From positions 38,830,001 through 38,894,000 of the forward strand of contig CM044857.1 in the NCBI GenBank assembly GCA_024500155.1: DNA of 64,000 nt. Direction: 5' to 3'. The DNA comes from Chenopodium formosanum. Lineage: Eukaryota > Streptophyta > Magnoliopsida > Caryophyllales > Amaranthaceae. The notes under the pieces were generated by a model. It ran no database searches. It was not told the origin of the DNA and was given only the letters and a program-made list of their open reading frames with translations. Positions 48,601 through 60,567 of this stretch are shown here, piece after piece; positions within the stretch are counted from its first letter, which is position 1; each line of letters opens with the position of its first letter. A program made the position numbers and the translations under genes.

Positions 48601-51600
48601 AATCGAGAAAACATCCTCAACTGGCATCAAGAAAGGTTTGTCAAGAACACGGACAGGGTCGGGAATATAATCATCAACAGCATCCATGAGCTTCAGGATG
48701 GCTTGCCTCCCAATTTCATCATTTGTGCCTTGCAAGGCAGACAAGGCTGAACCCCTAATAATAGGGATGTCATCCCCAGGGAATTTGTAGAAGCTGAGAA
48801 GTTCTAAAGCCCCCAAAACATTGCATAAACAGACAAACAAAGTCGTGTTAAAGCAAATTGCTAATACATAGATCATTACTAAAAAAAATCCACTACTTAT
48901 TTATTTCTGGCAATAATCCTAAAATAGTTCATAAGTTCAAAGTTTTTAAACTTACCACGGAGTTCCATTTCTACCAACTCAATTAACTCTGGGTCATCAA
49001 CAGCATCCACTTTGTTCAAAAAACAAACCAATGACGGCACACCAACCTACAAGGAAAATGAGAAACAAATTAAAACATTTAGCTAGTTGAATATGACAGT
49101 GTCTTACTCCCACCATCCCATGAGTTATATATATCTTATTCATAAATCCCATAGCAAATAATTTTATTTTCAAATAACTTCTCTTCTCTACTTTTGTTTC
49201 TAAAAATTTGGCCCAGCATCCACCCAATTTTTGCTCCATAATTTTTCACTCACCATAAACTCAGTGCAAAATTTAACATAATGCTTGTTCACAAGACAGA
49301 AAGAGTAATATACTATCATGATCAGCAGTGATTCAACCAAAACTTGTATATAATCAGAGAGCATGTACTCCCCGACCTGATGTTTTTCTTCAAATGATGG
49401 TCATTCTCTACAAAGACCAGAAAGCCAGCATTTTTCGACTCATTACTAGAATTCTAACCCAAAATTGTGTATTTGTGTTTCAGCAATTTGAATCTTACAA
49501 ACAACTGTATCCCAGACTCATGTCAATACAAAACCCATAATCAATTAGCTTTTTTTCTTTCATCAGTTTTCTTGTTCTGAAAATGGCATATTGGGACAGC
49601 TATACTTCCAATGTACAAGAATATAAACAAGAAATTACATGGGATGCACTGTCTGATGTAAAATAGAAAATGAACAAGAAAGAGGGATGCAGCCCAGTAC
49701 ATAATGCAGATATTCTAACAGTTATTGAAGCACCTGACGAGCAAGTAGAATATGCTCCTTGGTCTGTGGCATGGGCCCGTCAGGAGCAGACACAACAAGA
49801 ATACCACCATCCATCTGAGCAGCTCCAGTAATCATGTTCTGTTAAATCCAAAACAAATAAAATTTAGCAAGTAAGCAGCAAGAAATGTACATACCTTTAC
49901 AACTCCTAAACATTACAGATGATGGCTGATTAATAAAATTTTCCTCTGGAATGTAATGTCAAACTCTAAAAGAGATTAAAAAAAGGGGAAATTCCATTGC
50001 TAGGCACCGATATATGTTTCACTGTCTGACACAAAAGACATAAAGAAGAAAACATGTATGAAAGAAAGCCATAAAATAATAGCTTTCAGTAGGGTTTCTT
50101 GGCAACAAGAAATTCACAATAATACAAGAACAACTAATGGAAGCAAAGAAGCTAGCAAGAATACAAAGACAACTGTTCCAGGTGAACATAAGAAATGGTA
50201 TATGAAACTTCCAGGAAAACCTATAAAAATATTCTAGTTTCTACTCCTACCTATGGCACCAAAGATGCCAAAGCAAGATTGAAGTCTGGACAAATAAATG
50301 TTCATGCTAAGATGGAAAAGAATCATATGTTCCAAAACAAAACTTTTATACCCCTCCCCACCCACCCAACCCACTTCAACAAAAAATCCCTACTTACCTT
50401 GACATAATCAGCATGTCCAGGACAATCAACATGTGCATAGTGTCGCTTTTTAGTCTCATACTCTACATGTGCCTGAAAAATCAATTAGTTTGATATTGGA
50501 TCATAAATATTTTTAGTTGAGTAAAGAGGCACTAAGACAAGAATGCAGTCTGCTAACCGTTGCAATGGTAATTCCTCTCTTCTTCTCTTCAGGAGCTTTG
50601 TCAATTTCATCAAAGGCAACAGCCTTGGCATTCCCTTCTTCTGCCAAAACCTATCCAAATAAAGATCACAATTTCAGTCATACATCCTATTTGACCTAGT
50701 TATGATAGAGGAAAAATATGAGGCATCTACCAGCAAAGCCAGGAGAGAATAAAGAAGCAAGTCAAAGGAATGAATATAAAAGTAATAGTTCAATCCACCT
50801 TAGTGATTGCTGCAGTCAATGTTGTCTTCCCATGATCAACATGTCCAATAGTTCCTACGTTGACATGAGGCTTTCTGTATCATCAAAGAAAGAAAAAACA
50901 ATTAAGAATCTACAAATAATAAGGAAAGGTAAACTTTTTCAACTGATTATCTTGTTATGTCCCTTTCCTTAATATCTTATGATTCCTTATGATGATTAAT
51001 GTTAGCCGACCTCAAATCATTTTGGGAAAAAGGGATCACAAACTAAGTAAATAAAATTGATGAGGAACTTGACAACATGAAATTGTTGTTGTGAAATGAA
51101 ATGAGGAAGTCATTCATGAAGTCTATATCTCAGAGCTAAGTTATCTTTATTCAAGAACTTGACAGCTTGTGGAATGGAGAGCTAATTGGTCAAGACAGCT
51201 TAATTTATGCCTCTATATTGTGCAGGTTCGGTTCAGTAAATATAACAAATGTGGCACATGAACCTAATTGCTCTAAATTTCTAGTCATATTCACAACATA
51301 ACCAAAACTCTAGACATAATTAAGACATGTATCATCTTATCATTAACACGGCTAACAAAGTATGTGGCTATTATAACAAGTGGAAACGATTAAATAGCTG
51401 ATGATTCAACTAACACTCATCCATTTATACACTATTTTATCCAACAATATAAAACTCTCTTTCTGCATATGGTACAATATCACATCTTGAACTACTGAAC
51501 AATCATTATGTTTCAGATGAGCTATACGTTGACTTCAAGAATTTCCAGGTAAATAACAAATCTATTAGGGGTGATTAGTATAACTTGGGTTACATGTTAC

Positions 51601-52233
51601 GGGGATGGCGAGATTTCAGTATAGATAGTCATAAATTGACTTTAACCTTGAAATGCATACTAAAGCAAGCGAAAAAACACTAAATGTCTGAAATGACTTA
51701 ATTGAAAAATCCAATTAAAATCCTACAAAATGTGTTTCCAAGAGATCAAATCATTTCAACAAAATAATAAATGCATTTCTTACAATTAACCAAAAATTGC
51801 AAAAATACAGTTGATTTCCCAATTTTTTATTAAAATCAACATAACATTTTTTTTCAAAATGAACTATTCAGGCTTGATCTCAAAATGACGAGCTCAAATG
51901 ATGCACACGGATCATCAACACACAATCAACTTCAAATTCGAAGAATTCATCCACCAAATGTCAGATCATTTCCTACTAACTCAACACAAAAACACACACA
52001 TTTTCAAACAAAATCAAATCAAAAGAGTAAGAGAAGTCATACGATCGTGTAAAGGTAGCCATAGATCGCAACCAAGAGGAGAGAGAAGAAGACTCATTTC
52101 TGGAAGCTTGTTCAACAATGGCGGAAGTAGGAGAGAGAAGAGCTCGACAAGCGTTGGAGTAGAAATGGATTTGGTGAGAAGAAGAAGAAAGTAGTCGTTT
52201 GGAATTAGGGTTTCGCAGAGCAATTGATGCCAT
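45606..52233 (-). CDS. TUFM: Elongation factor Tu, mitochondrial, 453 aa
   Basis: Twelve exons, right to left: 52043-52233, 50799-50874, 50558-50650, 50398-50472, 49734-49838, 48956-49046, 48598-48803, 48116-48199, 47886-47951, 47730-47792, 46655-46895, 45606-45676; every junction keeps frame (1,362 nt). It is the GTPase that brings aminoacyl-tRNA to mitochondrial ribosomes. Residues 1-63 are a Ser/Arg-rich, acid-poor presequence (MASIALRNPNSKRLLSSSSH). G motifs are all intact: GHVDHGKT (74-81), RGITI (114-118), DCPGH (136-140), NKVD (191-194), GSAL (228-231). Domains II and III follow (GRGTVVTGRVEQG, FRFE-like FKRFEAEIYVL, REGGRTVGAGVV). The length equals Arabidopsis mitochondrial EF-Tu (about 454). 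A plastid EF-Tu would carry a different transit peptide and usually lacks introns, so the mitochondrial form is favoured. Confidence 0.96.
47654..47669. repeat. Poly-G run in an EF-Tu intron
   Basis: An unbroken run of about 16 G's preceded by 'agagag' lies in the intron between exons 10 and 11. Length in the assembly may be unreliable. Confidence 0.85.
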
Positions 52234-52388
52234 TTTAGGCGATTTGAGGAATAAGATTGGGGGGAAATGAGGACGGAAGAGGGTTTTAGCCGCACCAGAA
52301 AATGGAATCCGAGGGTTTTAGGATTTTGTGTTTTTAGGGGTTTTTCTTTACTTTCGAATGTGGAGGAAGAAGAGTGGTGTGTGGTTTT

Positions 52389-52462
52389 TGGGCCTTTTTT
52401 TGGGCTATCTTTATTATATGAAATGGGCTACTAAGTTTGTTTCTTTATTGGATTGGAGCCCA
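52389..52462 (-). promoter_or_regulatory. Site II (TGGGCY) cluster upstream of mitochondrial EF-Tu
   Basis: TGGGCC at 52389 and TGGGCT at 52401 and 52424 (plus-strand reading), with a fourth in the other orientation (agccca, 52457-52462). They lie 155-230 bp before the ATG. Two 'aaaaccct' telo-box-like strings (minus strand, about 52283-52315) lie between them and the start. This pairing is known from plant genes for mitochondrial and translation proteins. Confidence 0.65.
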
Positions 52463-53546
52463 ACCTGGTAAAAAAAAATGATCCGCCAAAGTCGGGTTTA
52501 TTTTGTCTTGTCACTTAATTAAATTTTCAGGATTTGAAATAAACCGGAAATTTACATTTGGACCAGGTCAAGAAAACTATAAATTTACATTTCTCAACCC
52601 TGAGATTGTATTGGTTCTCTCTAGCCTGGTTTGGACCATTTTTCAGTCAAAATTAGTTTTTAAACGACAAATAAATAGATGAAAACAACTTAAATCAATT
52701 CAATTAATAACATACCCCTTACTTAAAACCACACCATCACTAAGCCCCGCCATCTAAGCCATCAAAACGACCATTGCCCAGTCGACCCTTACCAGTTACC
52801 ACCCAACTCCACCCACCATGTAGAAATTTTTTTTTTTTTTCATCAATTTCGAAATTCATTATACGAATGCACGCATCACGTGCATAAAAAGGCTAATATA
52901 TGTAATACTACCTCAGTTTTTTTTTTAGTTGATACGTTTTGACTTTAGCACTATTCACACACTCCTCTTTGATCGTATTTTGTGCTTTATACGTAATGAA
53001 AAATATAGTCATGTGAGATATTGTTAGATTTGTCACGATATATATTTTCAAAATATCAACTTTTCATAATTTTTGCTTATCAGTAATTAAATATATGAAT
53101 GGTTGAAGTTGTGCATTGGTAAATGTAACTAAAGAAACATGTCAATTAAACAGAAACGGAGGAAGTAGAAAGGTAGATATATACTATACCTTCTATATTC
53201 TTTCAATATTACAACATACATAGAGTGCACTAGATTCTAGAATGTGGAAAAGGAACAGAGAAGGATAAAATTACAAACTTGTCTATGTGACTACATACAT
53301 TTAACTAAAGCAATACTAATTTCAGATTAAGGGTATATTAGATATTTGCATTGTGATCAAAATATTTATTTACCTAAAGTGGATATGTCACAATATTTGT
53401 GAAGCTTTCTATGAAATTTATCGTTGCAGTACAAAAGGAATGAAAGATGTATATTAAAAAGTGTTCTATTAAGAGAATAGATTATATATATATATATATA
53501 TATAGAAAGATAGTCTTTCAAAACGATATATAAAATATAAAGGTTT
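52463..53546. other. Intergenic, with a Stowaway-like MITE
   Basis: A decayed Stowaway-like element spans about 52908-53165 (ctacctcagttttttt / inverted aaacggaggaag, TA flanks). A (TA)n run is at 53485-53504. The unit 'gatagtct(t/c)tcaaaacga' plus 'tatataaaatat' occurs at 53508 and again at about 53578. Confidence 0.6.
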
Positions 53547-53563
53547 AAATATTTGTGATAAAC

Positions 53564-54638
53564 GATATATAAAAAAAAGATAGTCTCTCAAAACGATATA
53601 TAAAATATGGCACACTCTTTTAAGACACCACGTTTTATTTGGAAAAAGCTATGGAATGTGAATGTGCTGCCAAGAGTCAAAGTATTAATGTGGAGAGCCA
53701 GCCAGAATGCTATTCCTACTAGGAATGGTATTAGCTCCCGAGTCCCTGGTTATGATCCTACCTGTTATGTGTGCCATCAAGAAGAGGAGACAGTGCTTCA
53801 TGCTTTAAAAGAGTGTGCCCTTGCTCGTGATGTCTGGCATCGCAGTAATTTCAGGTATGTGCAGGAGTTAAATTTTAGAAGTGTGATGGACTGGTGGGAG
53901 CATTGCTTGAAGGAATTGGATGAGGTTGAGATTGAGAATGTGATGACTCTTTGTTGGGCGATTTGGGGTGCTAGAAACGCTTTTGTCATGGAAGGAACTC
54001 AACCTAATCCAGCTGAAATCGTGGCATATGCAAGCAAAGTGTGCGGGGAGGTGAGGTGTGTGAAAGATCCAATGGTGGTATGAGCAGTCTGCAGGCTGCT
54101 GTCCAGCATCCTGTTGTTTGGGTGAAGCCTGCTGAGGGGTGGTTTAAAGTGAACGTTGATGCCGGGCTGCTGGGTCTGGGTTGGGGCCTGTCATTAGAGG
54201 CTGTATGGGGGAGGTCTTGGGCTGTGCAGTTCGTCAGTGCAAGGAGAGGTAGGACATAAAGATTGCAGAGGCTAAAGCAGTCTGATTTGGTCTGAAATTT
54301 GCTGCAGAAAGGGGCTGCTCTAAGGCGATTATTGAGAGTGATAGTTTGATGGTTGTCCAGGCTTTACGTAGTGCAGGAGGAGGGCAAAGCTCTTTCCATC
54401 TTGTCATAGAAGATATTCGTGATTTATGTTCTAGTTTTGATGATTTTGTTTTTTCTTTTGTTAAACGTAGTGGTAATAAAGTCGCCCATGCTTTAGCTCA
54501 CTTCCAACCATGGGACTTGGGTGATAGATGGTGGACTGATGATGTACCTAGCAATATTGCTGATATTGCTTTGAGTGATTTAGTAATATAATTCATCCCT
54601 TGTGGGAGTTCTTCAAAAAAAAAAAAAAAAAAAAAAAA
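53564..54638 (+). mobile_element. 5'-truncated LINE (non-LTR) insertion with poly-A tail
   Basis: Carries the 3' part of a plant LINE ORF2, ends in an uninterrupted poly-A of about 24 (54615-54638), and is flanked by a target duplication 'aaatatttgtgat(a/g)aac' (53547-53563 and 54636-54652, one mismatch). Between the left duplication and the coding part lie about 43 bp that copy the upstream flank (53508-53540), as often seen at LINE 5' junctions. Confidence 0.88.
53607..54591 (+). pseudogene. LINE ORF2 remnant: zf-RVT plus RNase H-like domain
   Basis: The first frame (53607-54083) has the zf-RVT pattern: FIWKKLWNVNVLPRVKVLMW, then CYVCHQEEETVLHALKEC, followed by DVWHR. A frameshift near 54040-54090 is followed by VNVDAG, the first RNase H (RVT_3) block, then a stop at 54257. 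The last frame (54346-54591) holds the remaining block (FVKRSGNKVAHALAHF). The reverse transcriptase and endonuclease are absent. With at least one shift and one stop it cannot make a full protein. Confidence 0.85.
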
Positions 54639-54652
54639 TATTTGTGATGAAC

Positions 54653-56200
54653 TTCTGCATGTTCAAATGATATGTGATAGCTTTAATTAATATGGGTTGA
54701 GCAAACATCAAAATTAGGCTTAAAAGCCAAAAAAATTGATCCGGAATGCGAGTAGCTGAATTGAAATATTAGAGTTGGGAAAGACTTCTTTGAATTATTA
54801 AGAACCTAAACTAGAAGTGCGGGTAATTGACTCGAATATCAGTGGTTGAATGGGCTGAATATCAAATGTGCATGCATTTTATTTTGAATAATGAAGATTA
54901 CATCCTTCCCAAATTGCAATTTTCCCCATATTTCCTAATAATATCACATTTTAACTATCAATTGATCAAAGAATTAATAAGCTAGATGGCTCCTTTACCC
55001 TCCTAAGCTAGCTCACTAATTTGTTATTATTTGATGCAAAGCTGTTGTTTATTAGACGTTGGATGCAAGGATTTGATATCATGAGGCTCCTAATAACCTC
55101 TCTTGTGCACCATCTTTCCACCACGATCATGAAGTCCAAAATGTTTCAAGACGTGCAACAAAGGAACTTATCCTCGTCTCACATGTATGTCAGCCCTTAT
55201 GTAGTTCAATTTGTTTTTGTCTTAGTTCACTTGTGTACGTGGTTAAGTTTGTATTCATTCTCTTGTTGATGTGTTTTCTTATGCAACAAAAGTGAAAATT
55301 TGATCAAGTATGTTAATCTACTATAGGAAGCATTTTTTTGTTATTTCTTTTGATGATTTCAATGTCGCCTCATAGCATGTGATTGATCACCCCTTTCAAT
55401 TAACATTATAATAAAGACCCTCACAAATATCGCAACTTGTTCATGGCATCACCATTTTAGCTCCAATGGCTTGTAAGTTGTAGCCACATAAAGAACAAAT
55501 ATATCCTTGTTCGCAATAGAAGTAGCACCTCCCCGATGATAGCCTTATACTTCATCTCGATCCACCTAATTTTATCTTTTTTGTTTGACTTAGTAACTTA
55601 GCCCCAAATATACATTTTTATGTGCAACCTTGACCTTCTTCTTTGACCCATCTTTGCTCCCCGTTTATTTCCTCAAACTCGGACTTTGGTTGTTGCTTCC
55701 CCTCGTCATATTTGGCTCATTGCTACCTATCCATTTGATCATACTTTACCATATTCCTCGTTTAATACCAATTCAAGCATAGAGAAGAATACATAGTGAA
55801 TATTTTCTTCATAGTATCAAGATATATATTTTCAAAATAACATCTTCATCTACCTTATTAGTTTTCAAGTCCACTAATTCAAAAAACCTAAAAACTATCA
55901 TCCTCCGTTACCTTATCAAATGCTATTATTTGAATCTACTAGTGTTTCGACTTTTGACAGAGACAAAACAATAAAAACTGTTCCAAAACATATTATCAAG
56001 CGCACCCTTTATTATTAACGCGAAACAAGCAATGAATAGTTGGTTCTCAAATCGGGTTTCAGAAAGACGATCGAGTAGAGTGTGGTTTAGATCAAATCAC
56101 CCATGACCCAACCCTTAGCCATAACCTTTAAGCCCTCTTGTTTTTACACTAGGATTTCCCGCTTCTTCTAATACCTCACTCTTCCGTAACCTCCCTTTAT
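54653..56200. other. Intergenic, upstream region of MSI1
   Basis: No gene is recognised. Near 56017-56026 'aacgcgaaac' (minus strand gtttcgcgtt) is close to an E2F-type site but not a full match. Confidence 0.5.
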
Positions 56201-56746
56201 AGTTCTCTCTTTCTCTCTCTCACTCACTTTCTCTCTCATCTCCCTCCATTCTCTCTCCTCGCTGCTCCCGCCACCGCAGTTGCCGTTTCTTTCTCTTTCA
56301 TCAGGTGACTAATTCTTATCTACTTTTTTTGCTTCTGATTTTCTGTAACTTGATTCGGTAATTTAACTGTAATTTGCATTTTAATTTCCTTACTGTAGTT
56401 TCTTTTGTTAGGGTAAAAATTCTGCCATTTTTGCTAATGTTGTGGGTATTTTGTGAATTTGTTTTTGAATTTGATTTGATGTGAATCTGTAGATTTGTGG
56501 TTTGATTTTGATTTTGGAATTTGATTTATTTGTTTTTAGGGTAAAGGGTTTCAGGAATTGTGGTGTGAAGACTGAAGTGTTTCAGTGTTTAATTTAATTG
56601 GAAAAAGGTGAGTGATTTTGAAAAGAACTGAGATTTGTTGATGAGAAGTTGAAAATTTGTTTGTTTGTTTTTTTTTTTTTCGTTTTTTTTGGCTGAAAGT
56701 TTGAATTTTGGTGTTTCTAGGGTTTTTGGGTAGACAAGGGTTTCTG
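56195..56746 (+). promoter_or_regulatory. CT-rich leader and probable leader introns of MSI1
   Basis: A (CT)n-rich stretch (56200-56255) marks the likely 5' UTR. Two GT-AG pairs look like leader introns: donor tcag|gtgact at 56305 with acceptor tttttag at 56539, and donor aaaag|gtgagt near 56608 with acceptor tttctag at about 56720. These are inferred from sequence only. Confidence 0.45.
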
Positions 56747-59700
56747 ATGGGGAAGGATGAGGAGGAGATGAGAGGGGAGATTGAAGAGAGGTTGATAAAT
56801 GAGGAGTACAAGATATGGAAGAAGAATACCCCGTTTTTGTATGATTTGGTGATCACTCACGCGCTTGAGTGGCCGTCTCTTACTGTTGAGTGGCTCCCCG
56901 ATCGAGATGAGCCTCCCGGGAAGGATTACTCGGTGCAGAAGATGATTCTGGGGACTCATACTTCTGAGAATGAGCCAAATTATCTTATGTTGGCTCAGGT
57001 TCAGCTCCCTCTTGAAGATGCTGAGAATGATGCCCGGCATTATGATGACGAACGGTCTGATATGGGTGGATTCGGGTGTGCCAATGGAAAGGTATCCTTT
57101 TCTTCTTGGCTCTTTTTATTTGTTTACATGTTTGGATTTTTGTCTTTTCACGATCATTTGCTTACATTTGTGTCATTCTCCGTTTGGAGTTATTAATTGA
57201 AATATTGATTTGATGTCACATGTAAGGAATAAAAAGATTTATACCCAATCAACGTGCACAAGCTGATACTTCCTTTGCTCCACATCACCCGCAACATACC
57301 CTTATGGCACACATTTTAAGAATAATATTTGATTGTTTAAATGAGCAAATTAATCAAAATAATTTCAACGCAGGCACAAGGTAACCTATAAGGTATTGTT
57401 GCTGAAATTATTTTAATTAATTTGCTCATTTACACCATCAATTCTCCTTCATAAAATGTGGGGCCAAGGGGTATGTTGCAAGTAATATGGAGTAGAGAGG
57501 TATATTGAAAAACAAGTATCGCATTTGGATTTATGGAATGATTTTTATGCTATGTTACTTGGACTCGGATGAAGTGTCTAATTAGACACGGGTGTCCAAG
57601 CATCGGACTCGCCCATTTTCTTAAAAAAAGTTGTGTTTTTAGTTAAAAATGAAGTGTCCAAGTGTCAGTGTCGGTGTTCGACACGTGTTGTGTCGACACA
57701 TGTTGTGTCGACACAGACACGTGAGGTAAATGAAAGAGTCCGAGTAACATAGATTTTATGCTTACCGTGCCTAGTTGGTTTATCTACTATCATTCACATT
57801 GGCTCCTAGCTTTATGTTTTTGCGATGCCCACAGGCTATACAGGCCCATAAATGTATGAAGCCATGAAGAGCCTGCCAAATGCTCGTGGATCACGAGTAT
57901 CTTGCTCTCAATTAGATATTGTATTGATCCCAGGAAAATGGTGGCTCATTTATTGGTGACTGCTAGGGTCAAACGTTAGTTTCATTTATTGATAGCGATG
58001 GATGTATTGCCAACTTTTTGTTGATTCTGCTGGAATTACTCGATCCACCCGATAATATTAGACCCTTATCTGTTGCTTATGATCTGACCTTGTTAGTTTG
58101 CCCCATGATACTGTACCCTATTGGTCCCAACCTCCCAAGGCTCTAAGTCATGCGTTCATGCTCGGTGTGGATATTCGGTGTTTTTAGAAAGTGCCAATTG
58201 TTTACTGAAGTGTGGAAGCTCAGATAACATGCTGAATCTGAATGCACAAGAAATCTGTAATTGTGTATTTAAGAAAAATAATAAGGAAATGTAGAAGGTA
58301 TTTTGGAATCAAATTACTTCATTATCTTGAGTTGGTGACAACCAAACGTGCCAGGTTTAACACTCGCTTGTTGAAGTTATGGTGAACTAAGTATTTGATA
58401 TGGTTGGAGTTAAGAACTTAAAGAAGGCCACTTATTTATTTATTAATATATTTCCTTAATACGGAGTATTTTGCTGTGAATGTTTGTTTTTGCCGCAACT
58501 TTATTATAAAAAATTGTGGTTGAACTACTACAAAGTGGCAACATGCTTTTTTCTTGATTTGTTAACCTTGCAAGGTTTGGATGTTGTTGCTTTTCTCTGT
58601 TAGATAAATGCTTAAATCCCTGTACGCTTAAATGACCTCAATATTTTGATCAACTCTGTTGGGTAAAGTCTTTATTGGACTTTAGTGCTCTTTTATGGTC
58701 TCGTATTAACCATGCTTAAATGCCATGTCTTTCCATCTTCCAGTAACTATAGTACAATGCTATTTCGTATGAACTTATTTGGATAGTATTATAAACTCAT
58801 TGATCAATTTGCATGAATGCATGATACTCATTTCTTAATGAGCTTTTAAAATATCATGTGGTACAAAGCCGTACCCCTACTGATGAAGACTGGTATATTG
58901 TTTGCCTTTAATAGAGAGCTAACTTGGGAGTTAAGATATTATCATCTGTGCTACTTTAATATGCTTCTATCTGTTCTTTCAGGTACAAATTATACAGCAG
59001 ATAAACCATGATGGAGAGGTTAATCGGGCCCGCTATATGCCTCAGAATCCGTTCATAATTGCCACCAAAACAGTGAGTGCAGAAGTATATATATTCGACT
59101 ACAGTAAACATCCATCAAAGCCACCACTTGATGGTGCATGTAATCCAGATTTGAGGTTACGAGGTCACAGCACTGAAGGTTATGGTTTGTCATGGAGTAA
59201 ATTTAAGCAGGGCCATTTATTGAGTGGTTCTGATGATGCTCAGATTTGTCTTTGGGACATAAATGCGACTCCTAGAAACAAAAATCTGGATGCAATGCAA
59301 ATATTTAAGGTATATCTTTTTGTCAGACATAAACTATAAATTGCTTCATGCGATTCATATGCTTGTGCAAATTCTGCGATTCACAGATTAAAATGCTTAG
59401 TATCTTTAAATATTCTTTCACTTAAGATGGCCAAATATTACCTGTGAATCTGTAATTATTGTTAACTTTCTCATTTTTTGGTTAATATGTACCAAATGCT
59501 GTAAACTTACAGTATCTCAGATGAAAACAACGGTGCACTAAAGGGGTGTGTTCGTCTTCTTAGTGATGTTTTATGGGCGCACTTAATTTTCTTTATTTGG
59601 ATATAACATCATGATGATCGTGATCTGCATATGTAGGTTCATGAAGGTGTTGTTGAAGATGTTTCATGGCATTTGAGACACGAATACTTATTTGGTTCTG

Positions 59701-60536
59701 TTGGAGATGGTCAGTATCTTCTTATATGGGATCTTCGAGCTCCATCAGTTACCAAGCCTGTCCAGTCTGTTATTGCCCATCAAAGTGAGGTTAGCCATAA
59801 TTGTTATTGGGGTTGCAGACAATTTTATCATCAGAATATTGTTATGAGTGGCTTTGGTTTAATTAAGGCATTCTTCTGTACTCTGCTCCCCCTAAATTGA
59901 TTATTGGTCTAAGATTTTTAAATTGCCTACAGATATAGGCATCATAATCTCTCCTTTAAACACAGATCTCACTTTCTCTTTTGGCTAAATGGTCAGAATT
60001 CCCAAATTAAGTTATCTGACTCGTATAACTTTGATTCTCAGCTCTTGGAATGACGTAGTTGGTAAAGAAATATCCTTTTGAAACATAGGAATAGAAAGGA
60101 AAACATAATTGCTATGACAGCAAAGACCCAGAATATACTGGTTTTTAAGTTTTACTAATAAAATTTTATTAATAGTAAAAGTAATTTAATTTTATTTTCG
60201 TTTAACTGTCAAATTAGGACTAAACCTTAAACACATGATACTTGACGTAACTTGTATATTGAAAAACAATACATAAAATATGTGGAATTCTGATGTTAGA
60301 TAGAAAATCATCTGTAAATTGGGTTAGATAGAAAAACATATCCATATGGATATTTTTTAAACCTAATTTGCCATTGAGGTGAGCCAAATCACTCTTTTAT
60401 TTGCACAGATAATCTTCAATTGCAATAAAATAAATTATTCTATATTATTCCACTTATATAGGCAACATTGACTGCCTCTAATGGTTGCCTGACTCAGGTT
60501 GTTGATCTTTTGTACTGTGGTCAGGCCCTCAACCTG

Positions 60537-60567
<31 letters not shown>

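Noticed and set aside
48568..48876. Frame extending EF-Tu exon 7 upstream into a hydrophobic peptide
   Set aside because: The extension is intron sequence; the acceptor at 48804-48806 and the conserved ELLSFY junction fix the exon start.
55021..55269. 82-codon frame on the plus strand with hydrophobic C-terminus
   Set aside because: No recognised family and no supporting splice or promoter context.
56708..56746. N-terminal extension of MSI1
   Set aside because: It begins at a TTG, lies behind a probable acceptor, and the family starts at MGKDEEE.
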